From Entamoeba invadens IP1 (lineage: Eukaryota > Evosea > Mastigamoebida > Endamoebidae): 64,000 bases of DNA. This document shows, in pieces, positions 43,501-53,108 of the stretch. The stretch covers positions 398,042 to 462,041 of the forward strand of contig NW_004440383.1 of NCBI RefSeq assembly GCF_000330505.1. Direction: 5' to 3'. Below the pieces are notes generated by a model that had not been told where the DNA came from, did no database searches, and was given only the letters and a program-made list of their open reading frames with translations. Position 1 is the first letter of the stretch. Every line of letters begins with the position of its first letter. The translations under genes and the position numbers were made by a program.

Positions 43501-46500
43501 GCCAAATAAGAAGTTTTAAACAATTGGAAGTGACGAACTCACAAACAACTGTTGTTAATGGAGCGGATTTGTATATAGAAGAATACACACACGTGTACCC
43601 CGTCATATTTAAAAATGTCATCAAGATGGGTATTCTTCACTTCGAAAAATTGAATGGAAAAACGGCATTTCTTCAATTTTACAATCCTATTAATATAACA
43701 ACAATTAATACAACAAATGTTGATCAAAGTGATTTACTTTTTGTTGGTCCAAAAGAATTTGACATGAAACGTGTTAAGTCAAGTTCTATTGAAGTTGTTT
43801 GTGACGATGGAAATACCTCGAGGTATGGGGTAGTTAACTCACAGATTGGGTGCTTATGTTCTGCTCATACTATTGGTGAAGAAGCAGATTACGACGTTTC
43901 GGATTGTGCATTTTTCGACACGACAAAAAATCGCGACTTTGTCGTGAATGGGATCGTTTCTATTACAAAGGAAACGCATTGGAGAGATATGTATATCCAA
44001 AGCACAGAAAGTGCAGTGAATGGAAATTCTCAAATTTCATTTGTCACTTGTAATTTCTCTGACATAACAATTGACATCAGAGTGGCACAATTTGAATGTT
44101 CTTATGGCGTGTTATTTCACAACTCTCAAATAACACTCAGTGGTATTTTAACGGTAGACAAAATGAGTTTTCAAGGAAGTGGTAATTTGGACAAGAACGT
44201 GCTTATAGAAGTGTTGAATGGTGGAGTGAACATGAGTGATTTCATAGCGGAGAATTTGGACGATTGTGTTGATTTATTGGGAAGCAACAGTTCAATAAAT
44301 TCTACTATTCAAACCACTTCAAATTATGAAGTGTTGAATATTAACAACAAACAATTAGTCAGAGTGTGTCAAATGAATAACAGTGTCACAACAGCGACTT
44401 GTGTAGTTTCTTCTGAGAAATTAAGTGAAGCACGTTATGAAATGGTTTACTGTCCCTGTGTTGACATTGATTGTTTCTATCAAGTTGGTAAAAAGATTGA
44501 TTTGGAGTGTACACCAATACAAATGAAAACCAAAGAACCAGAAATTGAAGTTTTGGAAGTTGGAGAAGTGACGTTTGGAGGAAGTAGTGGAATTATTGTT
44601 GACTCTGTTTGTAGTCAAAACATTTTGAAATTTGACAAATTAAAATTTCTTAAAACATATACCTTGTTGAATGCACTAAATCTTGATGGAAATTATATCG
44701 AACTTCTTTCATTGCAGTCTGACATCAAAATCACTTCGGATATGACAATCAACACAACAGAATACAATTCAAAACCAATTACAATTAGTTCATTTGTTAA
44801 TGAAATTACTTTTAATTGGATCACATCACATGACAATTACACAGAAAGTGTTTTAAAGACCGAAGAGAGTGTCACCCCATTAACAATACAGTTTGGTGAA
44901 GAAATAGATCATACAACATATCCAACGTTGTTTGTTAGAAATGTAGGAAGACAAATAATTTCAACGCATTCATTTACATGTGGAAATCAAGCAATAATTC
45001 TTGGTCAAAATGATACAAATGATGTTTGTGAATACTTTGGACTATCACACCAGAAGTGTGTTGCTGTCAACAACGAAGTTTATAACACTGAAAATGGACA
45101 ACGAGACTTTTCATGTCCATGTTTAGTTGAAAACTTTGATTGTGTCATTAAAATCACAGAAGACTACGTTTCAACCACTTTTGACATGTGCAACACAACT
45201 CCATCACGAGTAGAAATATGGAAAGGCTTGATAGTCAACGGGTTGAAGAACAAAGTAGTCGCCTTGGATATCAAACAGGGTGATACCACCTTTTATCTAG
45301 TTGATTCAATGGTCTATCTTTCATTCAACAACAATTCACTAATAATGTTTTCTGCTATGAATTCATTACTTGTCTCAACCACTCCTCTCATATTCACACG
45401 AATGGCAACAAACTCTATACAACGAAAATACACTCAAAATGAGACTTGGTTTTCTGTTCAACAAGGAGGATCTTGTGAATATGCCTCAGTGAGTACGTCT
45501 GTTGAATGTCTCATGTGTGCACGTAAGTATTACTTAAAAGAAGGAAATTGTTACGAAAGTCAAAAAATGCCAAATTGCCTGTCTACTGTTAATTCAGAGT
45601 GTTATAATTGTGAAAATGGCTTCTATTTAGTAAATGAGAGCTGCCTCAAATGTATTGAAATATTTCCAGATTGTCAAAGCTGCAACCAATATGAGTGTTT
45701 GGCATGTCAAAACAACACTTGGTTGAATGAAAACAACACATGTGTTGATGACACCTCATTTGCAAATTGTGAAGTTCAGGGTGGTGTTTGTCAAAAGTGC
45801 AATGACGCGTTTTGGTTCGACTTTACAACACAAAAATGTGAGGAATGTAGCAGTGGGTGCGCCAAATGTACAAATTTGACTGTTTGTGAATCGTGTTCTA
45901 TAGGTTATCAAAAGGATGAAAACTTGTGTATTCTGTCACCAAATTCATCAGAAGTAGTATGGTGTAATGTCATATCATGTGAATATGGGTTTTATGTGGT
46001 TAACTCAACATCAAATGATACAGAGAGTGCGTTTTTATCATCAGAAGGTCCAAACTCTATATGTGGGCAGACTCATTGTGTTTCTTGTGCGCATTTAACA
46101 CCAAATTGTAAATATTGCGACACCGCATCGTGCTATTTATGTGAAGAAGACTTCGTTTTACAAGACTCTCAATGTGTCAATAAAAGTGTTACACACTGCA
46201 AAGATATTCAAATCGAAGAAAACACAACAACAATTGAAAACTCCAAATGCAAAGAGTGTGACAACTATTATTATCTCAATGATTTGGGCCAATGTACTCA
46301 ATGTGCAAAAGGGTGTTTGGTGTGTCAAAATAGCACAGTGTGTGATCGTTGTGATAGTAAACATATTAAAAGTGGTAACAAGTGTGAGAAATATAACAAC
46401 ACGACGCTCATAAATATCAACTGTAAAGAGGTGAAAATAGGAATGTGTACACAATGTGTTGATGATTACTATTTTCTTCCAAATAGTAATACATGCAGCA

Positions 46501-48446
46501 AATGTGAAACTCCGAATTGTGCTATGTGTGTTAATAACACTTGTTATAATTGTGAGACTGGTTATTTCATTAACGACTTCAATGAATGCATTTCATCAAA
46601 CAACTCCAATTGTAAAATTCCGTTTTTGAATGATATTGGGTGTGTTGAATGTGACGATGGCTTCTATCAAAAGGAGATCAAATGTTATAATTGTTCTGAG
46701 CAATATCCAAATTGTCTGAGTTGTGTTGAAAACAATTGTCTGCAATGTGGAGACGACTATTTTGTGAATGAAGGAGGTCGATGCGAGAGTGTTGATGCCT
46801 TATTACATTGTGTTACAATCGACTATTATCATGGATGTAGTGAATGTGAGAATGGATACACTTTATCCAGATATAAGTGTGTACCGTGTGCTTCGCATTG
46901 TAACTTATGTAGTCAAATAGACTGTCAGTTATGCGAGGAAAACTATGTCAAGATGAATAACAACACGTGTATATATTACCAATCCATTCCACATTGTGAA
47001 GAGAGTAATGGCGTTATCTGTGTTTCATGTTCAACATTATACAAATCAGCAGATACATCATGTCGACTGAACGTTGTCTCCATATTCTTTTTAAGTGTTT
47101 TTTGCATTATCCTTCTTCTAGCTCTACTCATTGGAAGTGCTGTACTTATATCATATAACGTTATTAAGAAGAAGAAACCAATTGGAAGTGGGTATGTCAA
47201 TATAGACAGTGGTATCACCACTTTTCCAATGAAATACAGTACAATCAAATTTATAAATCTGAACCCATCCTCCTCAGTGTTATTTGACAAACGCAGTCTC
47301 TTGTTTGAAGGTGGGCTTGAGAACATTGGAGTAAACGTAGAGTCACGAACGCTTTTCTGTATAGCGAACCCTTCACGTAAAAAGGTCTTTGTGACGATCA
47401 CTTGTATTGAGACGAAATACCCCAAATTTCAAATGCGGTTTGAACCAAGCACGGTCTGCATTCCGGAGCACCAAGCGTGTGAAATTGAAGTCTTTGTGAA
47501 ACCGTTGTGCTCTTCACATGTCAGTGATTATGTAGTAGTCTTGTCCCAAGAGCTTCAAAAGAAAGAGTCCACCACAGATGTGATTCCATTCAATTACACC
47601 ACAAAGTTATCGACTCGAATCGATCCAGATGAGTTACTTTGTCTTCGAAAAATAGGAGAAGGAGGGTTTGGTGTTGTGTATTATGGTTCATTCCATGGCA
47701 ACGAAGTTGCAATTAAGAAAATGAAGCAGATGGAAGGTGTTGGGAATAGCCAATGTGAAATTGATGAATTTGAAGCCGAGGTTTCCATGCTCGACAAGTT
47801 TAGAAGTGAGAATATCGTCTTTTTCTATGGTGCAGTTTTTATTCCAGATAAGATCTGTATGGTAACTGAATATGCCAAATATGGGAGTCTCAGAAACTTA
47901 ATGAAGAGCAAGAGTGAGATAGTCTTCGACTTGAAATTGAAGATCTTAAAAGACTCCACAAAAGGTATTCAATATTTACACCGAAATGGAATAGTCCACA
48001 GAGACATCAAACCTGACAATATCTTAATCTTTTCATTGGACTCTAATGTCGTTGTTAACGCTAAACTGACTGATTTTGGATCATCAAGAAATATCAATAT
48101 GCTGAAGGCCAATATGACATTCACTAACTCAAAGGGATCTCCAGCTTATATGGCTCCTGAAGTACTCAACCAAGAACGGTATGGAAGTCCGGTCGACATC
48201 TTTGCGTTTGGAATAGTCATGTATGAGGTGTGGACTTGGAAAACGGCATATGCAAATGACGACTTTAAATACCTGTGGAAAATTGCAGACTTTATATGTG
48301 ATGGGAAACGATTAATGAAACCAAGTACTATGCCTGAGTGGTATTATATTATCGTTAACAAGTGTTGGCAAACCAATCCACTTGATCGAATGAGTATCGA
48401 AGAGGTGATAGAAATGCTAGACTTCGGGATGAATGCGTTCTTGTAA
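40599..48446 (+). CDS. Giant transmembrane receptor-like kinase (TMK) with repeated ectodomain
   Basis: A single exon of 2615 residues from the first in-frame ATG. A signal peptide (1-18) is followed by a ~2140-residue ectodomain. Its first part holds at least seven repeats of about 140 residues, each marked by CxC near the start and DC 12-25 residues later (CxC near 238, 375, 518, 656, 795, 931 and 1083); two looser copies lie near 1283 and 1505. Residues ~1625-2150 are CxxC-rich, like the cysteine-rich ectodomains of Entamoeba TMKs. A membrane segment at about 2158-2185 and an MSP-like linker lead to the kinase (2348-2610) with GEGGFG, AIKKMK, HRDIKPDN, DFG and MAPEV intact. It is probably an active surface receptor kinase with an unknown ligand. 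Confidence 0.93.
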   Translation: MVLWLFLWIATLVSSETYCDTNDRSIILESQSSCAYTHGWSFGTYDAQKAKYTALNIPEYDVCFGDTPCDNFLFSDSGTQQCVEEITIQNPTWDGHKMLVIAPNSSLKKLTINQKAASKWYIHSLSTQNVTVVFNTCSGCNPQAVVLCSDNTLIYQSASTSGIVDLKFKSFPPNMLIVGGGTRVSYSQYNSKAVQQLPLFVGKKGIQLGSFCDNCKEPKSVCTMGDFKRYSETSQTTSNCQCTLTDNNKYNVADCLMFSSYFALTVNIDNMKVNGFWNSLKIGSNVNTIQSLGNFGVKNWITMDITITGNFNANQLTCSAQTHFDNLTVETIEGIVNNKILFFTKSANALPDTVKLLKCSNDGYNRVVGLEYGNLCQCTPKSYPDMIPFVESDCNDLENKDLVLTNNVNINENIKVNGIYFNNSLNISITSEFVLEANTFNCDQRIFVFGKTKITTLNIKQGCELILDAIPELKNVEVTSTEQVVFIGPYSDNLPDGIEIGCDVNKNEVRYVVKGSIVGCYCTIKEGSVDDSQLNQWDCTDLSSSKTLLVTTSQSMTINKRWRNVICRETCFLTFTTIVEDQVVVLQDAELSNGEFNILNVTQNNSHIKTNECVINELVAEHGFFYTSTGQTIPSNTFALCDISPYRVSNDKLNITCNCHVIGDSFDLWDCNDYSQYRTLIVDSDISNQHSWNILKTTTGVTINSSGCEIQQLEVTSDLRFNGKDSETIVINKIVFPEVIPQIYFIGNITVYNADINEIPQDQILFLSTNKQEYTIFISSCFVDGFYRNSMTNIGCNCYLNENGFEQWDCVTRSSVLTLVLTQDIVYTNTVTIWNALLTTQQVKLITPKKLVFQLFKAEYGIEVDGELSIMSVVIQTPDLILFDVVSIDSVTPFGPNSDVLFVAKNFSGSAKVLKTCEGEYSRFSPIDNKIGCYCTSEYNNDSFSQNDCDTFSTERILKITSNDFQLSQIRSFKQLEVTNSQTTVVNGADLYIEEYTHVYPVIFKNVIKMGILHFEKLNGKTAFLQFYNPINITTINTTNVDQSDLLFVGPKEFDMKRVKSSSIEVVCDDGNTSRYGVVNSQIGCLCSAHTIGEEADYDVSDCAFFDTTKNRDFVVNGIVSITKETHWRDMYIQSTESAVNGNSQISFVTCNFSDITIDIRVAQFECSYGVLFHNSQITLSGILTVDKMSFQGSGNLDKNVLIEVLNGGVNMSDFIAENLDDCVDLLGSNSSINSTIQTTSNYEVLNINNKQLVRVCQMNNSVTTATCVVSSEKLSEARYEMVYCPCVDIDCFYQVGKKIDLECTPIQMKTKEPEIEVLEVGEVTFGGSSGIIVDSVCSQNILKFDKLKFLKTYTLLNALNLDGNYIELLSLQSDIKITSDMTINTTEYNSKPITISSFVNEITFNWITSHDNYTESVLKTEESVTPLTIQFGEEIDHTTYPTLFVRNVGRQIISTHSFTCGNQAIILGQNDTNDVCEYFGLSHQKCVAVNNEVYNTENGQRDFSCPCLVENFDCVIKITEDYVSTTFDMCNTTPSRVEIWKGLIVNGLKNKVVALDIKQGDTTFYLVDSMVYLSFNNNSLIMFSAMNSLLVSTTPLIFTRMATNSIQRKYTQNETWFSVQQGGSCEYASVSTSVECLMCARKYYLKEGNCYESQKMPNCLSTVNSECYNCENGFYLVNESCLKCIEIFPDCQSCNQYECLACQNNTWLNENNTCVDDTSFANCEVQGGVCQKCNDAFWFDFTTQKCEECSSGCAKCTNLTVCESCSIGYQKDENLCILSPNSSEVVWCNVISCEYGFYVVNSTSNDTESAFLSSEGPNSICGQTHCVSCAHLTPNCKYCDTASCYLCEEDFVLQDSQCVNKSVTHCKDIQIEENTTTIENSKCKECDNYYYLNDLGQCTQCAKGCLVCQNSTVCDRCDSKHIKSGNKCEKYNNTTLININCKEVKIGMCTQCVDDYYFLPNSNTCSKCETPNCAMCVNNTCYNCETGYFINDFNECISSNNSNCKIPFLNDIGCVECDDGFYQKEIKCYNCSEQYPNCLSCVENNCLQCGDDYFVNEGGRCESVDALLHCVTIDYYHGCSECENGYTLSRYKCVPCASHCNLCSQIDCQLCEENYVKMNNNTCIYYQSIPHCEESNGVICVSCSTLYKSADTSCRLNVVSIFFLSVFCIILLLALLIGSAVLISYNVIKKKKPIGSGYVNIDSGITTFPMKYSTIKFINLNPSSSVLFDKRSLLFEGGLENIGVNVESRTLFCIANPSRKKVFVTITCIETKYPKFQMRFEPSTVCIPEHQACEIEVFVKPLCSSHVSDYVVVLSQELQKKESTTDVIPFNYTTKLSTRIDPDELLCLRKIGEGGFGVVYYGSFHGNEVAIKKMKQMEGVGNSQCEIDEFEAEVSMLDKFRSENIVFFYGAVFIPDKICMVTEYAKYGSLRNLMKSKSEIVFDLKLKILKDSTKGIQYLHRNGIVHRDIKPDNILIFSLDSNVVVNAKLTDFGSSRNINMLKANMTFTNSKGSPAYMAPEVLNQERYGSPVDIFAFGIVMYEVWTWKTAYANDDFKYLWKIADFICDGKRLMKPSTMPEWYYIIVNKCWQTNPLDRMSIEEVIEMLDFGMNAFL

Positions 48447-48531
48447 TTAATTATCACTTATTTTATTTAATAATATTATTATAATATTAATATTATAATA
48501 ATACTATAATAAAACTATTATCGTGAGTAAA

Positions 48532-49901
48532 TTACTTTTGTGCTTCAGTCTCTTGTGGTTGAGCTTCTTCACCGTTTTGGATGAAGTCTCCAAACGTCAA
48601 GTCTTTGTCTTCTTTCTTTTCTTCTTTAACAACTTCTTTTACTTCTTCCTTCACTTCCTCATTAATTTCTTCATTCTTCTCTTCAACGACTTCTTGTTGC
48701 ACAACAACGTGCTTCATTTCATCTTTTTGTTGTTCAGAAGGTTGTTGAATTGTCTCTTGAGAAGCTTCTGGTTTAATAATATTTTGTTCGAGGATTAAAT
48801 CTTTTTTAAACCCATTAGGAGCGGGAGTTAAGAAGTCCAAATTGACGACATTGACAGGTGGAGTGATTATACAGTTCACAGGTGGTTGATTGCTTCTAAA
48901 GAGTTCAATTTCGAACATATAGTTCTTTTTATCTCCTTGGATATTAAAGAAATCAAAGGAGAGGAAATAGGAGACGGTGAAGATGTTTCCAACGTTCTTC
49001 ATCGACGGTGACAACGGCAATTTTTTCAAGAAGATTCTAATAGGCACAATGTCATGACCAGCTAACGCCCCATCTACCAATTGCATAGTCTTCAATGGTT
49101 TTGCAATCTTTTCCGTCATAGGTTTCCCGGGAATTTGAACAAATTCCTTTCTGACCAAAGTCAGATCTATTTTGGATAAAGCAAAGTCAATATTAGTAAC
49201 AGCCAAACTTCCCATAAGGACATCATCTATAGCATAGACGTTTTTCGTCAACTTCAATTGGAAATTGGACGTCGAGACTTTTATAGTTTGATCGAGACTT
49301 TGAGTCATTGGGGGGGTATTAGGTACAACAAAAGCAATTTCAGTTTCCACGGGACTTGATGGCGATTTCGAAAGGATGTTCACTCGGAGGACATACTTCA
49401 GTCTCATGAAAGCACCACTGAACGATTCGTATTGCTTCAATGGAGCAAATTCAAAGGGATACATCACTTTTTGACTGGTCAACACTCCCGGTCCGCACAA
49501 ATCAACAGACATCTCAACAACATTTTGTGGGCGAAGGCCACTTTGGCATTCTACTCATGAAAACTATATTATTATAATAAAACTACTATAATAAAATACT
49601 AAATAAAGACAACAAAGATAACATGAAACAAACCAAATACACCAGACAAGACCAGTTTAATCCCATTGTGTTGGAGTCCTTTTCTTAAGTTCGACATTTC
49701 TAATAACACTTTCCCTTTGATCGGGTCTTGAGGACCAAAGACCAACAATTGGACTTCTTGTCCTTTACGTTCGACAATCACTTTTTGTCGCAAGTGGTCG
49801 TCCTCAAACATTATTTCAGCACCACTTGGCTTGTTCGCACCACCAAACCACGACTGCTAGTTAGTATCTTTCCTTAGAACCAAGAGCATTCCACAAACCA
49901 T
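48532..49901 (-). CDS. VPS26: Retromer subunit Vps26, three exons
   Basis: The coding part of exon 1 is only the ATG (49901-49899). Exons 49856-49634 and 49550-48532 follow after introns of 42 nt (49857-49898) and 83 nt (49551-49633), both GTTTGT...TAG; the product has 414 residues. It has the arrestin fold of Vps26: LQHNGIKLVLSG, YPFEFAPLKQYESFSGAF, then VDGALAGHDIVPIRIFL, which match the hallmarks HQGI, FEF.YESY and DGAPVRGESIPIRLFL. The last ~110 residues are a Glu/Lys/Gln-rich tail beyond the normal end. Retromer returns receptors from endosomes to the Golgi and shapes phagosomes in Entamoeba. Similarity to the IPIRLFL region favours Vps26A/B over Vps26C. Confidence 0.88.
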
Positions 49902-49915
49902 CTTCTTCTATATAA

Positions 49916-49964
49916 AGTTCTTTTTAAGTTCTCTTAGAAAATTCGGTTTACTCTTCATTGAACT
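49916..49964. promoter_or_regulatory. Divergent promoter with two GAACT boxes
   Basis: GAACT on the minus strand at 49916-49920 (15 bases before the Vps26 ATG) and on the plus strand at 49960-49964 (7 bases before the small membrane gene ATG). The 69 bases between the two start codons must drive both genes. Confidence 0.5.
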
Positions 49965-49970
49965 TCTAAA

Positions 49971-50159
49971 ATGTTATTAAAAATGTTTTATTATAACGTT
50001 CAATTAGTCGGCTTGTTCATGCTCATAGACCTCGCCTGCGCACTACGCTTCTTAATCCCCATCGGTAGAAACCCAAGAACGCTCAGCTTCTGCTTTTTCG
50101 TTAGTACTTTCCTTTATACAACCAACCAAAAACGTGAAAAATTAACGAGTAAAAAATAA
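49971..50159 (+). CDS. Very small membrane protein
   Basis: A 62-residue frame whose composition at 50000-50110 is markedly less AT-rich than its flanks, with a GAACT box 7 bases before the ATG. One or two hydrophobic segments (VQLVGLFMLIDLACALRFLI, then TLSFCFFVSTFLY) are separated by a short basic turn and followed by a Lys-rich tail. It could be a small ER or Golgi membrane subunit. I cannot name a family, and a spurious frame in promoter DNA is the alternative. Confidence 0.48.
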   Translation: MLLKMFYYNVQLVGLFMLIDLACALRFLIPIGRNPRTLSFCFFVSTFLYTTNQKREKLTSKK

Positions 50160-50190
50160 TGAAAATTTTATCTCAATTGAACGAAAATTA

Positions 50191-50229
50191 TTAGCGAGCT
50201 GTTTCCAAAAATTCAAAACAGCTCGTTAA
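50191..50229. repeat. Hairpin between convergent 3' ends
   Basis: CGAGCTGTTT (50195-50204) and its reverse complement (50216-50225) enclose an 11-base loop; with one G-T pair the stem extends to 14 pairs. It lies between the stops of the small membrane gene (plus) and the RasGAP gene (minus). Confidence 0.7.
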
Positions 50230-50259
50230 ATAACTTATTATGAAAATTACACCGTTAAT

Positions 50260-51684
50260 TTATTTCATAAATTTGATGATTTTCCGTGTTGGAGGACAAA
50301 CTTCTGTAGGTTCCTGTTCTTTATCTTTTGAGGGGGGGTTATCTCGTGCTTGTTGCATGATGAGTTCCTGAGTTTTAGCTTGGACCACATTTTTCTTAGT
50401 TCTGACCTGTGATTGGAGTTCGAAAATCTCTTCGCGGACCTTCAGTACTTTGAGTTGATATCCTTCGACAACGCCATCGAACTTTTCGACGAGTTGCCTG
50501 ATGTTGTTTTCGTCTTGGATGTCGACAATGACATTTGGGAATTTAGGTCTGGAGACCCCAATTGTACTTGCAAGTGTTCCGTCGATATCGACTAACATCA
50601 CAAGTTGTTCGAGCATATCGGTATGTCCTCTTCTCCTTAAGAAGTCACAAAAGGACTTGAACTTTTCTTGGTTCGTGGTTGCAAATTTGTTAATTTGAAG
50701 AAGAATGTCTTTAGTGGTCCCAGACAGCAAAGATGGCCGGATTGGTGTTTGTACAACAACTTGTGGATTTGTCGAGTTTTCTGAGACACTTGTTAGTAAT
50801 TCAGTCACGTTGGGATACATCTTGACGACAAATTCAGTGAAGGGTTCCATCAACTTTTCTTGGAAAGGCTTTGCTGGTTGGTTCACACATGCTTGTGTGA
50901 TCTTAGTGATTAAGACAAGTGTTCTTAAAGCAATTGGTGATGGTTTGGTGAGTTTAGTAGAGAACTTTTGAGGAGTCAGCAAGACCGGATTTAACAGTCG
51001 CAAGAAGACAAAAGCGCCGACAATTTTCAAGGCTTCGACATCCCCATATTTCGCTTTAACAGCTTGTCTCACGCGTGTAAAAGTGTATGTCAACTCGGGT
51101 GGAAATTTTTGTGATAAGTGTGTGACCTCCTCGAAAAACTTGACAACAAATTTCGTCACATAAGAAACGTTTTCTCGACATTTAGTCTCGTCGACCTTCG
51201 TAGGGTCGACTTCCAAAGGTTCTTGAATAGCGTTGATCTCTACCAATAATGGATTAATATATTCCATTAACAATTCTTCTGTTAATTTTCGACATAAAGC
51301 TGCTGTGACATATGTGACACCTTTATTTGATCGAAACAATTGTGTTTCTGACACTATAGAATAAGTCCAACTCCTTACCTTTGTTAATTGATAAATCAAT
51401 TTCTTTTAATATATTTATAATAACAACAAACAAGTGTACTCAACCTCTTCGGAGAGTTGATCTCCTAATATCCCGCAAAGAATTCCTCGGTCATAAATGA
51501 GCTTCAAAAAGTTGTCCCAAAAAATCGGGTTATCGTCGGTGTATTCCCTTACTACCGTTTTCACAAAAAAGTAGTCGAACGTTTGACATATCTACTTATC
51601 AACACTTTCTTTTTTAAAAAATTATAGATATCAAACTCTCCAAAATGTTAAAACGCTTGTATTATCTTGTCTTGACGGAGACAT
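50260..51684 (-). CDS. RasGAP-domain protein, three exons
   Basis: Exons 51684-51637, 51591-51432 and 51353-50260, joined across introns of 45 nt (51592-51636, donor GTTTGA) and 78 nt (51354-51431, GTTTGT...TAG), give 433 residues. The second join creates ETQLFRSNKG with the arginine finger Arg77, and FVFLRLLNPVLLTP near residue 205 is the FLR signature of Ras GTPase-activating domains. The C-terminal ~170 residues form a helical and coiled-coil region, a layout like the short IQGAP-related proteins of amoebae. It should speed GTP hydrolysis by Ras/Rap or, if IQGAP-like, bind Rho-type GTPases and the cytoskeleton. The first exon (16 codons) is the least sure part. GAACT is at 51702-51706. Confidence 0.82.
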
Positions 51685-52061
51685 TTCTCTTTACTTTTTG
51701 TAGTTCTACAAACTTCAAAATAGAAGTTATTTATTTAGCACGTTTTTATATTTTCTTTATTAAATTCAATAGTTTATTTATTATATTTTTATTAGTTACG
51801 TATAGTTTCAAACCTTTTGATTATAAGTTCCTTCAAAAATGACGAACTTGAAATGATCGCATATCCGCACTACGTAACTCACTTTCTTCAATTTTTCTTT
51901 CATTATTCTAGCAAACAATTTATTGACACCTTTTTGTATTTGAGCATCAACTCTTAATCACATATAAACCACTTATGAGTGTTAAAGAGTCGCACTATAA
52001 ACTTGAAAACTAGCCAATCCCTTCAATTTGCACTTCGTTTTGAAAACAAAAACCACAAAGC
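51685..52061. other. Intergenic region
   Basis: RasGAP promoter (GAACT at 51702-51706) at the left and the 3' flank of the PH-SH3 gene at the right. No gene is seen. Confidence 0.5.
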
Positions 52062-53108
52062 TTAGATGAATTTAACGAAGTGAGCAGAGACCCACCCTCT
52101 TGTCCCATCCTTCGTTTCAGCACCGAGCCATCCCTCAGGGTCTTGGTCATCAAACACAATAAGTTTTTGACCTCTTTGAATACTCAGTTCAGTCTCTGCT
52201 GACGCTTCATAGTCATGTAATGCTACCGCGTACTTCTCTGGGGGTGTACACTTTCTTATATCGTTGTCAAATATTTCGTCATCTCCGATGTTGTCGTCTT
52301 CATACTCTTCTTCGCCTTCTCCCTCAACGTACTGTTGATCTTCGGGGTATTGTTCTTCGCCCTGTTCATCATAATATTCCTCTTCTTCTTGCACTTTTTG
52401 ATTGATCGGAGCTGCTGCGAATGCACCACCTCTTTGTTGTACAGGGGGTGGTGGTGGTGCTTGTTGTTGAACTGAGACAGTAGCGTATCCTCTTTGTTGA
52501 ACAGGTGGGGGTGGTGGAGCCGATGTTGCGACACTATTTCTAGCAGGGGGTGGAGGAGCAGCAACAGAGAATTGTGAAGTTGGAGGGGGAGGGGGCGCAG
52601 CAATTGGTGTTGTTTGTATTTGAGGAGGTAATGGAGCTGTGTCGAACCCGTCACGAGGAGTCGAAACTGGTTCTGCCTTAGCTTTTTCCTTTTCTTTTTT
52701 ATCTTTATGTTCGTGATGTTTGGAGTGTTTTTTTCTTTCCAAAGGGGGGAGTCCTTTTGATTTTCTGACTTGGTTAATAAGTTTCCGGAAATTTTCACGC
52801 CAGTATTCTCCTTCTTCTTCGCCGTCGACTATTAATTTCCAAGTACGTTTTTCAGTGACTAATTGGAAACCATAACGCATTGATCCATCTTTATCTTTGT
52901 TTCTAGTTGTTATCATATCAGTCACTTGAGACATATCTATGTGACCTTTAAGTGTTGTGCAGGAGTCATTGGTATAATAGTCGAGTCGAAATGGATTACG
53001 GGGAGTGGTCTGAAACCATCTCTTCTTCCAACTCTTATGTCCTCCACCTTGCTTTGTCACCCATCCACGTACTGCAGGAATCGAGTCTTCTTCAACATCG
53101 AAACTCAT
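52062..53108 (-). CDS. PH-proline-rich-SH3 adaptor protein
   Basis: A single exon of 348 residues. An N-terminal PH domain (about 12-115; RGWVTKQGGGHKSWKKRWF) binds phosphoinositides in the family. A Lys-rich segment follows, then repeated poly-proline stretches (APPPPPTSQ, APPPPPVQQRG) that could bind profilin or SH3 domains, an acidic Glu/Tyr/Gln region, and a C-terminal SH3 domain (about 293-348; AVALHDYEA and DPEGWLGAE). It probably links membrane lipids to actin regulators. The repeat of PPPPPVQQRG (twice) suggests an internal duplication. GAACT is at 53129-53133. Confidence 0.9.
   Translation of the reverse strand: MSFDVEEDSIPAVRGWVTKQGGGHKSWKKRWFQTTPRNPFRLDYYTNDSCTTLKGHIDMSQVTDMITTRNKDKDGSMRYGFQLVTEKRTWKLIVDGEEEGEYWRENFRKLINQVRKSKGLPPLERKKHSKHHEHKDKKEKEKAKAEPVSTPRDGFDTAPLPPQIQTTPIAAPPPPPTSQFSVAAPPPPARNSVATSAPPPPPVQQRGYATVSVQQQAPPPPPVQQRGGAFAAAPINQKVQEEEEYYDEQGEEQYPEDQQYVEGEGEEEYEDDNIGDDEIFDNDIRKCTPPEKYAVALHDYEASAETELSIQRGQKLIVFDDQDPEGWLGAETKDGTRGWVSAHFVKFI

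Noticed and set aside
48523..48798. Plus-strand frame with a signal-peptide-like start
   Set aside because: It is the antisense of the Glu/Lys-rich tail of Vps26, which reads as Phe/Leu-rich on the other strand.
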